NCBI RefSeq assembly: GCF_900113865.1
Contig: NZ_FOQY01000033.1
Location: 38,995 to 102,994 of the forward strand
DNA from: Streptosporangium canum
GTDB lineage: Bacteria > Actinomycetota > Actinomycetes > Streptosporangiales > Streptosporangiaceae
Direction: 5' to 3'
DNA length: 64,000 nt
The translations under genes were made by a program, and so were the position numbers. Positions 51,421 through 59,032 of the stretch are shown piece after piece (position 1 is the first letter of the stretch; every line of letters begins with the position of its first letter). The notes under the pieces are model-generated. The model was not told the DNA's origin, searched no databases, and worked only from the letters and a program-made list of their open reading frames with translations.

Positions 51421-51912
51421 TTAGTTGAAACAGTCCTGCTTGTTAAGCGCGATGCCGTACTCGGTGACCTTGCCGTGCGTGACGCCGAAGGTGTAGTACG
51501 CCTTCTTGTTGCCGGGGACCGTGATCACATAAAAGCCGTGGACGTCTTTCTTGATGTGCGGGTAGGCCGCCTTCACCTGCTTGGCGGTGGAGCCGATCAT
51601 GATGCCTTCCGGGGTTTTCATGCCCTTCGCGGCGAAGATGGCGGCCAGTCCCACGTTCGGCGAGATGTAGATGCCGACCGAGTCCTTGGGGGTCGGGAAC
51701 TTCTTCAGGTCCCAGCCGGAACAGCCGCCGTTGCCCGGCATCTTCTTGACGACGTCTCTCGTCGACTGGGCCTGCTTGGCGGTCATGCCGAACTTGACGG
51801 CGCCATAACCGTAGGGACCCAGCGTCGGCTTCGTCTGGGCGGTGGCCGCGGTGGCGCCGGAGACCAGCAGCGAGCCGGCGAGGAGCGAGGCCCCGATCAT
51901 CGTCTTCATCAT
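51421..51912 (-). CDS. Small secreted protein, unknown function
   Basis: 163 residues from ATG 51912 (MMKTMIGASLLAGSLLVSGA ending TAATAQ, a signal peptide with AxA-type cleavage). The mature domain (about 135 residues) has GPYGYGAVKFGMTAKQAQST, a Cys pair (GCSGW and the C-terminal KQDCF) and repeats of a GMTxKQ-like motif (IMIGSTAKQVKAAYPHIKK). This arrangement is found in many small exported actinomycete proteins of unknown role. The frame is open upstream without homology. Confidence 0.75.
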   Translation of the reverse strand: MMKTMIGASLLAGSLLVSGATAATAQTKPTLGPYGYGAVKFGMTAKQAQSTRDVVKKMPGNGGCSGWDLKKFPTPKDSVGIYISPNVGLAAIFAAKGMKTPEGIMIGSTAKQVKAAYPHIKKDVHGFYVITVPGNKKAYYTFGVTHGKVTEYGIALNKQDCFN

Positions 51913-51990
51913 GCTCTGCTTTGACTGCGAAGCGCCGGTAAAAGTTCTGAGTGGAGCTACTTTTCCCTTGGTGACGCCGGCCCGAGCGGG

Positions 51991-52062
51991 GCCTTCGAGG
52001 CCGACTTCCATCCGTGCTCGTTCGGGTTCCGGCCCAAGCGCGCGGCACATGATGCGATATCG
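51991..52062 (+). pseudogene. Group II intron reverse transcriptase fragment
   Basis: The peptide AFEADFHPCSFGFRPKRAAH then DAI is the RT domain 2 signature of group II intron proteins (F-E-x-x-F-x-x-C-S-Y/F-G-F-R-P). Nothing before or after it belongs to the enzyme, so only a fossil of about 24 codons remains. Confidence 0.6.
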
Positions 52063-52172
52063 ATGAGCTTCAGCAGCGCTTGGTGGCGTTCTCGGCGTTG
52101 CCGAGCGAGCCGTTCGTGTGGGCGATGGCAACGGGGTTGAGTCGTTCGCATGGCTGCCGTAGCTTGACGATC

Positions 52173-52284
52173 ATGGCGATTCGTGCAGTGGTGTTCGACA
52201 TCGGCGGCGTACTGGAGATCACAACGGACCTCGGCGTCGCCGAGCAGTGGGAGAATCGCCTCGGTTTGCCCGTTGGCGAGCTCG
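52173..52284 (+). pseudogene. HAD-family phosphatase, N-terminal fragment
   Basis: ATG 52173 MAIRAVVFDIGGVLEITTDL then GVAEQWENRLGLPVGELD. The motif-I Asp is in VFDIGGVL (usually DxDGVL-like). After residue 37 the frame runs into a transposase fragment on the other strand, so the gene is cut by an insertion. Confidence 0.6.
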
Positions 52285-52470
52285 ACACTCGGTCTCCGCC
52301 GTCCGCAGCCGCAACGCCGTCGCATACTTGATCATCTGGTCGTAGCGGCGGGCGATGAGATCCCAGTCGATCGGCACCGTCTCGGCCGCGGCACTGTGCC
52401 GCCGGCCCGGATCGACGCTTGCCTTTGAACCGGTCGAGCAGGTGGGTGCGCAGTTCGGCGGCGTCACGCG
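52285..52470 (-). pseudogene. Tn3-family transposase C-terminal fragment
   Basis: The minus-strand peptide ETVPIDWDLIARRYDQMIKY then ATALRLRTAETE matches a conserved block just after the catalytic region of another Tn3 transposase subgroup. Nothing else of the gene remains. It abuts the HAD fragment at 52285. The flanking VAPRDAAELRTHLLDRF (to 52470) is of unknown origin. Confidence 0.5.
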
Positions 52471-52502
52471 GTGCCACGGATGTCACCTGGAAATCCTGAG
52501 CG

Positions 52503-53195
52503 TCACGCCGGCGGTCGGGCGAGTTTGGCGGCCACGGCGTCGAGGACCCAGTCCAGGCCGGTCGCGAAGGACACCTCGGCGTCCACCTCCGTGCCGTCGT
52601 GCACGGCCTTGGCCAGCGCCGGGAAGCGGCCCGTGGCCAGCATCCTCCTCAGATGCGGACCGGAGGCGCGCTGCCAGTCGCGCTCGGACAGGCCCGTGGC
52701 GCGCTCGGCCCGCAGGTCCGCGATCTCGTGTCTGATCGCGCCGGTGAAGTAGGCGCCGACGGTCTCCACGGCGCGCATGACGGTGTCGAGGTCGGCGAGG
52801 CCGTCGAGAGCGGCCAGCGTGGCCTCAGTCACGGCGAGGGCGTTCGGGCCCAGGGTCGGACGGCCGCCGAGCAGGTCGGCCAGCCATTCGTGACGGAGGG
52901 TGGCCTGCCTGGTGCGGTGGGCGCGGATGCGCAGCACCTCCCGCCAGTCGCCGGGCCGCTCCTCGGGGAGGATCTCGGCGTAGACCTCGTCCACCATGAG
53001 GTCGAACAACTCCTCCTTGGTGGAGATGTATCCGTACAGCCGCATCGGGCCGGCGTCCAGCCGGGCGGCGACCTTGCGCAACGACACCGCCTCCAGCCCG
53101 CCCTCGTCGGCCAGCGCGATGGCGGCGGCAACGATCCGCTCCCGGTCGAGCGGCACGGGGCGAGTCGGCGGCTCCGGCCGATCCCACACAGTCAT
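52503..53195 (-). CDS. TetR-family regulator (TetR class, C-terminal domain type 3-like)
   Basis: 230 residues from GTG/ATG at 53195 (MTVWDRPEPPTRPVPLDRER). HTH at about 18-62 (LEAVSLRKVAARLDAGPMRL, YGYISTKEEL), the tetracycline-repressor-like type of recognition helix. The C-terminal domain (about 80-225) carries the WLADLLGGRPTLGPNALAVT helix. Divergent from the flavin monooxygenase at 53249; the 53-base gap contains GTATC repeats. A drug-responsive repressor of the monooxygenase is the likely role. Confidence 0.88.
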   Translation of the reverse strand: MTVWDRPEPPTRPVPLDRERIVAAAIALADEGGLEAVSLRKVAARLDAGPMRLYGYISTKEELFDLMVDEVYAEILPEERPGDWREVLRIRAHRTRQATLRHEWLADLLGGRPTLGPNALAVTEATLAALDGLADLDTVMRAVETVGAYFTGAIRHEIADLRAERATGLSERDWQRASGPHLRRMLATGRFPALAKAVHDGTEVDAEVSFATGLDWVLDAVAAKLARPPA

Positions 53196-53212
53196 GGTTG
53201 CATCGTACTGTT

Positions 53213-53246
53213 GCGATACGCCGTAATAGTAAAATACAGTGTATCG
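53213..53246. promoter_or_regulatory. Operator between tetR and the monooxygenase gene
   Basis: The arms CGATAC (53213-53218) and GTATCG (53241-53246) flank an AT-rich core (GTAATAGTAAAATACAGT). A further GCATCGTAC lies on the tetR side. This AT-rich core in a GC-rich genome probably also contains the -10 elements of both genes. Confidence 0.55.
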
Positions 53247-53248
53247 AC

Positions 53249-54391
53249 ATGAGACATCGTATCGCGGTGATCGGGGGCGGTCCCGCCGGCCTCACCTTCG
53301 CCCGCGTCCTGCACCGCCACGATCACCCCGTCACCGTCCTCGAAGGCGATCCAGCCCCCGACGCCCGCCCCCCGGGCGGCACGCTGGACCTGCACGAAAG
53401 GATGGGCCAGCTCGCGCTGGACAGGGCGGGGCTGCTGGCGGAGTTCCAGGCGCTGTCCCGTCCCGAGGGGCAGGCCATGCGCATCCTGGACGCCGACGGG
53501 ACCGTCCTGCGCGACTGGCAACCCCGTCCGGGTGACCTGGCCAATCCCGAGATCGACCGCGGGCAGCTCCGCGACCTGCTGCTCGGCCCCCTGGACGTTC
53601 GGTGGGGGCGGGGCGTGACGGAGGTGGTGCCGGGAACCCGGGATGGCGTGCTGGTCCGTTTCGCGGACGGGCGACAGGAGACGTTCGACCTCGTGGTCGG
53701 CGCGGACGGCGCCTGGTCCCGGGTCCGCCCGGCGCTCTCGTCCGCAACGCCGCACTACACCGGCATCACCATGGTCGAGACCTCCCTGGACGACGTCGAC
53801 ACCCGCCACCCCGACCTCGCCCGGCTGATCGGCGACGGTTCCATGGCTGTGTACGGCGTGAACCGCAACCTCGTCGCCCAGCGCAACAGCGGCGGCCACG
53901 TCAAGGTGTACGCCCAGTTCCGCGCGCCGCTGGACTGGCACACGAACCTGGACCGGCGCGCGGGCCTGGACCTGGACGACGCCGAGGCCGTGCGATCAAG
54001 CCTGCTGGCTCTGTTCGACGGCTGGGCCGCTCCCGTCCTCGACCTCCTCCGCCACGGCACCGCTTTCGTCCACCGTCCCCTCTACGTCCTGCCCGTGCCC
54101 CACACCTGGACCCACGTCCCCGGGGTGACGCTACTGGGCGACGCCGCCCACCTGATGCCCCCATTGGGGGTGGGCGCGAACCTCGCGATGCTGGAAGGCG
54201 CCGAACTCGCCGAGTCCGTCGCCGCCGCCCCCGGCCCTGCCGATCTGGACGAGGCCGTCCGCGCCTTCGAGGAACAGATGTGCGCACGGGCCGGCAGGTG
54301 GGCGAAGATCACGACGGCCGGACTGGAACGCCTCGTGAGCCCGGACCCCACCCAAGCCCTCGCCCTCTTCGACGAAGTCCAGCCGTCCTGA
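53249..54391 (+). CDS. FAD-dependent monooxygenase (TetX-like)
   Basis: 380 residues from ATG 53249. Rossmann start IAVIGGGPAGLTFARVLHRH (GxGxxG), substrate-side GGTLDLHERMGQLAL, the second FAD motif VVGADGAWSRVRPAL (DG), and GDAAHLMPPLGVGANLAMLE (third FAD motif). The sequence order matches aromatic hydroxylases of the TetX group, which hydroxylate tetracyclines or polyketides using NAD(P)H. Paired with the divergent TetR repressor, it forms a probable inducible drug-modifying unit. A terminator lies at 54512. Confidence 0.88.
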   Translation: MRHRIAVIGGGPAGLTFARVLHRHDHPVTVLEGDPAPDARPPGGTLDLHERMGQLALDRAGLLAEFQALSRPEGQAMRILDADGTVLRDWQPRPGDLANPEIDRGQLRDLLLGPLDVRWGRGVTEVVPGTRDGVLVRFADGRQETFDLVVGADGAWSRVRPALSSATPHYTGITMVETSLDDVDTRHPDLARLIGDGSMAVYGVNRNLVAQRNSGGHVKVYAQFRAPLDWHTNLDRRAGLDLDDAEAVRSSLLALFDGWAAPVLDLLRHGTAFVHRPLYVLPVPHTWTHVPGVTLLGDAAHLMPPLGVGANLAMLEGAELAESVAAAPGPADLDEAVRAFEEQMCARAGRWAKITTAGLERLVSPDPTQALALFDEVQPS

Positions 54392-54511
54392 CTGTCAAGC
54401 GCGAGAGCACCGGTGCAGAGAGGTGCTTCCCCTCTGGTGACATCGACCCGAGCGGTGGGCCTACGTACGGGGCGGACGGCTCACCGCGAGCGAGTCCCTG
54501 GCGGCGAACCG

Positions 54512-54552
54512 GGAGAAACCCCGGATCACGCTGAGTGACCCGGGGTTTCTCC
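54512..54552. terminator. Bidirectional terminator between monooxygenase and subtilase
   Basis: Perfect 13-bp arms GGAGAAACCCCGG and CCGGGGTTTCTCC around a 15-base loop, placed between two convergent genes. The A/T run in the arms gives a U-tract on either side. Confidence 0.8.
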
Positions 54553-54571
54553 GCTCGGTGTGCTCGTGCGG

Positions 54572-57500
54572 TTATCCGGCGGAGTGGCCGCGGAGGTTGA
54601 AGGCGCCGACGGTGGTCTGCTTGATGGTGTTGCCCGCCTTGTCCCAGGCCTCGACCTTGAGGGTCACGGCCCCCTTGGTCTGCTGGAGGGCGGGGTAGCG
54701 GGTGGTGGCGGTGTAGGTCCCGTCCTTGCCGCGCTTGACGGAGACGGGGGTGTAGGTGGCGCCGTCGTCGGTGCTGGCCCACAGCTTCAGGCCGGCGATG
54801 TCAGGCATCTTCGAGGCGGACGGGGAGTGGTAGGGGGAGACGGTGAAGGTGTGCGTACGGCCGGCGCGGACGGAATTGCCGCTGTCCAGGGTGTCGCCGA
54901 GGTCGTAGCTGACGAACACGACCGGGGCGGGCTCGCAGGACTCCGCCGTGCCGTACAGCGCTTCGAGGGAGCAGAAGGATCCGGGCAGTCGCTCGGCCTT
55001 GACCGGGGTGGTGAAGGTCCATTCGACGTCGTGCCGGTCGTTCTTGGCGGTCAGCCGGTAGCTGCCGGGGCTTTGCGACAGGGGGAAGACCGGCAGGATG
55101 GTGGTGCCGCCGACCTGGGTGCGCGGGATCTCCTTGCCGTCCTGCCAGAGGCGGACGTCGAAGCCCGGCTTGGTCAGGTCGTCCGTCGGCCAGTAGCCGC
55201 CGTTGTACTTCCTGGTGCCCGGCGAGCCGTAGCTGGGCTCGAACTCCGCCCACAGGCGGTCGCCCTGGACACAGAGCATGCACCGGAAGAACCAGCCGAG
55301 GTTCGCGCCCGGCTTGGCGAGCTTGTAGACCTTGTCGGAGCCGGTCGCGGCGCCGGGCGTGAACGGGGTGGTCAGCCAGGACTGCTGGGTGCGGACCGGC
55401 GTGTCGAACACCTCCAGGGCCCACTGCGGAATCCGGGCATCAGCCGGTGTGCCGCGCATCTCCTCCATGCCGTGCGACCAGAGCACCCCGGAGTCGACCG
55501 GTCCGACCCAGTCGCGGCGTTCCCGCAGGGTGAGCCGGGGGCCGCCCCACCCGGAGACGGAGGTCGACAGCGGCACGGCGTCGTCGGACTTCTGCGCGTA
55601 CCGCCAGTCGTTGTAGCGCGCGGGGGCGACGGTGTGGGTGTCCACGTCGATCCGGGCCAGGTCGCGCTCGGTGAAGGTGTAGTGCAGCGAGCGGGGCACC
55701 CGGCCCTCTTCGTAGGGGGCGAAGGTATAGGTGTAGGGCGACTCCTCGGTGCCGGTCACCCGGAGGGTCACCGGCTTGCCGCCGGCGAGCCGGTCACGCA
55801 GGCCAAGCCCCTCGCGGGAGGGCAGGGACACGGTGGGGACCCCGATGGGCTTGGCCTCGCCGCTGAACGGGGTCTGCGTGATGCTCAGCGGGATCGCGCA
55901 ACCGGTCCCGGGCTGCGGGAAGTACGCGATCGCGGCCGCGCCGGCGTCGCGGATCGGGCCGATCCGCTCGATCTGGACTCCGCACATGGGGCCGGACAGG
56001 CCCGCTGACATCGGCGCTTCCATGAGGACGAGCTTGCCGCGCAGGTCGCGGCCCGCGATGTCCTCGGGCCTGCCCTCGCCGACGTCGACGACCTCCAGGT
56101 CGCGGGTGCCGGTGAACGGCCGGAAGTCGGGGAAGCCGTCGTACTGCTCGTGCACCCCGTAGGTGTTGATGCCGTGCAGCGCGGAGACCGGGTGCAGGGT
56201 GAGCCCGCCCCGCCCGCGCATGCTCATCTCGACCTCGGGCCTGCCGAGGGTGAAGCGGGTGTGGAAGCGGAAGGCGCCCTTGGTGACCTTCTCCGTGGGC
56301 AGGGCCCACAGCCGGGACCAGGTGCGGCCGGGCCAGGTGAATCCCATGTAGGCGCCGCCGTTGACCACGGTCCGCTGGTAGGCCACGTAGGGAACGTTGC
56401 TCAACGGCTCGGCCGGCTGCGGGGTGGTGAAACGGACCTCGGTCAGCTTGCGGGCGTCGAGCGTGATCTCGGTGTCCCCGGTGACGGTGAGCTCGGGTAC
56501 GGACAGGAACGCCAGGTTCTCCCGTTCGTCGTCGCCGACCCAGCTCAGCACCTGCGTCACGCTGATGACACCCTGCGGGACGCGGGTGACCGTGGTCCCT
56601 TCGGCGGTCAGGGCGACACCGCCGAGGACGCCCTTGTCGCCTGACACGTCGATGGTGTCCTGAGCCAAAGGACTGCGCGGCTTGCCGTCGCGGCCCAGGG
56701 TGTGGATGGTGAGCGTGGCCTTGGGCACCTCACGCACCACGCCCACCGGGGTGCGCAGCTGGACGCCGTCGGCGGTCGCGGTGACGGCGCCGGTGTAGGT
56801 GTCCAGGTCGGCCAGGGTCTTGGGGTCGACGGTGACGGTGGCGGTGGCGGTGCCTCCGGCCGGCACGGTGAGCGTCGTCTCCGCGATGCTCAGCCCGCCC
56901 TCGACCGCGCTGCCGTCCGACTTGCGCAGGTCGGGGGAGAGGGTCAGGGTGACCGGCTGGCCGCCCAGGTTGGTGTAGGTCAGCTCCCGGCTCGCGGGGG
57001 CGGCGTCGCTCTCGACGGCGCCGAAGTCGGCCCCGGGGGTGATGGCGAAGACCTGCTGGGTGTACGCCCTGGCCACGTCGACCCGGCCGGCGCCCTGCTT
57101 GTACACGCTGAGCGCGTCGTCCTTGGCGGTCGACATGAGCGCGGCCTTGATCTGCGGGCCCGTCCAGTCCGGGTGCCGCTGCGCCATGATGGCGGCGGCG
57201 CCGGCGACGTGCGGGGTGGCCATCGAGGTGCCGTTCGCGGCCGTGTAGTGCTCGTCGAGCGGGGTGCCCATGGTCGTGCCGGCGGCGCGCGCCGCGGCGA
57301 TGGCCACACCAGGAGCGGCGATGTCCGGCTTGAGGCCACCGCCGACACGCGGTCCCTGGCTGGAGAAGGCGGCCCACGCGTCGCTCTTGTCGACGGCGGC
57401 CACGGTCAGCGCGGCGTCGGCCGTGCCGGGGGTGGCGACGGTCTCGGCGCCCGACGCGCCGGCGTTGCCCGCGGCGATCACGAACAGCGCGCCGGTGGAG

Positions 57501-58714
57501 GCGCTGAGCGTGTTGACCGCCTGGCTCATCGGGTCGGTCCCGTCGGTGGCGTCGCCGCCGAGGCTCATGCTGATCACCTTGGCGCCGGAGGCCGCGGCCC
57601 ACTCCATGCCCTCGATGATCTGGGAGTCACTGCCGGAGCCCTCGTTGGACAGCACCTTGCCGACGATCAGCTGGGCGCCGGGCGCGACGCCCTTGTGCCT
57701 GCCGCCGCCCGCCGCGCCGGAGCCGGCGACGGTGGAGGCGACGTGGGTGCCGTGGCCATGGCCGTCCTGCACCTCCTGGCCGGGGATGAAGGACCTGCTG
57801 TCGGCGATCCGGTCGGCCAGGTCGGGGTGCTTGGGGTCGACGCCGGTGTCCAGGACGGCGACCTTCACGCCGGCGCCGTCGTGGCCGCCGGACCACGCCT
57901 GCGGCGCGCCGATCATCGGGACGCTCTCGGCGAGGTCGGCCTTCACCTTGCCGTCCAGCCACACCTTGGCGATCTCGCCGCGCAGCGTGTCCGGCACGTT
58001 GGCCGGCCCGGCGAACCCGTTCGCGCCCTTCTTGTCCGGTACGGCCCGCACCGCGCTCCAGAACGCGCCCGCCTCGGCCTTGGTGACCTGGAGCGCCGAG
58101 GCGTTGACGCTCTCCAGGGTGAGTACGGGCTCGCCGGCCGGGATGGCCTTGGCGGCCGAGGCGACGGCCTTGTCCGTGTGCTGCGGCGGGTACTGCACGA
58201 TGACGGGCAGCTGCTTGGTCTTGTCGTCGGTGTAGCCGTTCTCGGCCAGGTAGGTGACGTTGAACAGCTCCCGGTCCAGCCGACCGGCGTTGACGGCGGG
58301 TACGGCGTCGCTGGGGGTGACGTACACGCCCTTCGGGGTGGCCAGCGTGGACAGGTGGGCGCTGGTGCCGTCGGGGCGGACGCTCGGCTCGGGCCGCACG
58401 GCGTACTTGCCGCCGCCGGTGTCGCTCAACCTCACCTTGTCCCCGGTGATCAGGGTGACCGTGCGGTCACCCTGGCCCAGTCCGGTCAGCGCGATCGGGT
58501 CGGTGACCGGTCCCGTCCCCGGGGCGGCCGGTGCGGGCTCCTGTTCCTGGGCGAGGGCGGCCGTGCCCGGCGCCATCAGGGTGCCCAGCACCAGGGCCGA
58601 GGCCGCCAGGAGCGATCCTCCGCGCGTCATCTTCCCTCTCGTGCCGGTGCGGGCAGGGGGAGGGCCGGGGTCGTCGCCCGGCGGGGGCTGGTCAGGGGCT
58701 CTGTGTGCAGACAT
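54572..58714 (-). CDS. Secreted S8 subtilisin-like protease, multidomain
   Basis: 1380 residues from ATG 58714; a later start at 58630 (MTRGGSLL) is possible. Signal region at about 29-56 (SLLAASALVLGTLMAPGTAA). A propeptide to about 270 includes VIVQYPPQHTDKAVASAAKA. Catalytic Asp about 289 (VAVLDTGVDPKHPDL), His about 321 (DGHGHGTHVAST), oxyanion region VIAAGNAGASG and Ser near 500 (NGTSMATPHVAGAAA). Then beta-sandwich domains, a PA-like segment (GRDLRGKLVLMEAPMSAGLS) and a long C-terminal region ending KAGNTIKQTTVGAFNLRGH. Probably a large exoprotease. A small gene and a LAL regulator lie upstream on the same strand. Confidence 0.92.
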   Translation of the reverse strand: MSAHRAPDQPPPGDDPGPPPARTGTRGKMTRGGSLLAASALVLGTLMAPGTAALAQEQEPAPAAPGTGPVTDPIALTGLGQGDRTVTLITGDKVRLSDTGGGKYAVRPEPSVRPDGTSAHLSTLATPKGVYVTPSDAVPAVNAGRLDRELFNVTYLAENGYTDDKTKQLPVIVQYPPQHTDKAVASAAKAIPAGEPVLTLESVNASALQVTKAEAGAFWSAVRAVPDKKGANGFAGPANVPDTLRGEIAKVWLDGKVKADLAESVPMIGAPQAWSGGHDGAGVKVAVLDTGVDPKHPDLADRIADSRSFIPGQEVQDGHGHGTHVASTVAGSGAAGGGRHKGVAPGAQLIVGKVLSNEGSGSDSQIIEGMEWAAASGAKVISMSLGGDATDGTDPMSQAVNTLSASTGALFVIAAGNAGASGAETVATPGTADAALTVAAVDKSDAWAAFSSQGPRVGGGLKPDIAAPGVAIAAARAAGTTMGTPLDEHYTAANGTSMATPHVAGAAAIMAQRHPDWTGPQIKAALMSTAKDDALSVYKQGAGRVDVARAYTQQVFAITPGADFGAVESDAAPASRELTYTNLGGQPVTLTLSPDLRKSDGSAVEGGLSIAETTLTVPAGGTATATVTVDPKTLADLDTYTGAVTATADGVQLRTPVGVVREVPKATLTIHTLGRDGKPRSPLAQDTIDVSGDKGVLGGVALTAEGTTVTRVPQGVISVTQVLSWVGDDERENLAFLSVPELTVTGDTEITLDARKLTEVRFTTPQPAEPLSNVPYVAYQRTVVNGGAYMGFTWPGRTWSRLWALPTEKVTKGAFRFHTRFTLGRPEVEMSMRGRGGLTLHPVSALHGINTYGVHEQYDGFPDFRPFTGTRDLEVVDVGEGRPEDIAGRDLRGKLVLMEAPMSAGLSGPMCGVQIERIGPIRDAGAAAIAYFPQPGTGCAIPLSITQTPFSGEAKPIGVPTVSLPSREGLGLRDRLAGGKPVTLRVTGTEESPYTYTFAPYEEGRVPRSLHYTFTERDLARIDVDTHTVAPARYNDWRYAQKSDDAVPLSTSVSGWGGPRLTLRERRDWVGPVDSGVLWSHGMEEMRGTPADARIPQWALEVFDTPVRTQQSWLTTPFTPGAATGSDKVYKLAKPGANLGWFFRCMLCVQGDRLWAEFEPSYGSPGTRKYNGGYWPTDDLTKPGFDVRLWQDGKEIPRTQVGGTTILPVFPLSQSPGSYRLTAKNDRHDVEWTFTTPVKAERLPGSFCSLEALYGTAESCEPAPVVFVSYDLGDTLDSGNSVRAGRTHTFTVSPYHSPSASKMPDIAGLKLWASTDDGATYTPVSVKRGKDGTYTATTRYPALQQTKGAVTLKVEAWDKAGNTIKQTTVGAFNLRGHSAG

Positions 58715-58764
58715 GCGGAACTGCCCTTTCCGGGGCTGGGGGGTGGGGGAGAGGTAAGGGGAGG

Positions 58765-58917
58765 TCAGAGGGGCTCGAACCCCTCAGGGGTGTCGTCGGG
58801 GAGCTCGGCGGCGGCCATATCCGGCGGGGCGGCGGGGGATACCCGCCCTTCCTGGTCTGCGACGGCCTCCGGGGCGGCGTCGACCGGGCGGCCATCCGTG
58901 GGGTCGGTTTCGGACAT
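58765..58917 (-). CDS. 50-residue acidic peptide between LAL regulator and subtilase
   Basis: ATG 58917 MSETDPTDGRPVDAAPEAVA then DQEGRVSPAAPPDMAAAELP, ending DDTPEGFEPL. No Cys, strongly acidic and Pro/Ala-rich. It lies 51 bases before the subtilase start in the same direction. It might be a precursor peptide or a small chaperone/propeptide; this is guesswork. The upstream 80 bases contain GGGGCCCTCC and GGGGGGCCCTACCC, which look like regulator sites. Confidence 0.45.
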   Translation of the reverse strand: MSETDPTDGRPVDAAPEAVADQEGRVSPAAPPDMAAAELPDDTPEGFEPL

Positions 58918-59032
58918 GCCGTTAGCGTCGCCTGCGCGGCACGCCGGGACTATGGGTAGGGCCCCCCATTCGGAGGGCCCCAATCGGGTGGGGTACTACG
59001 GGGGTAGGCGGTGCCGTACGGATCTGCCCGGT

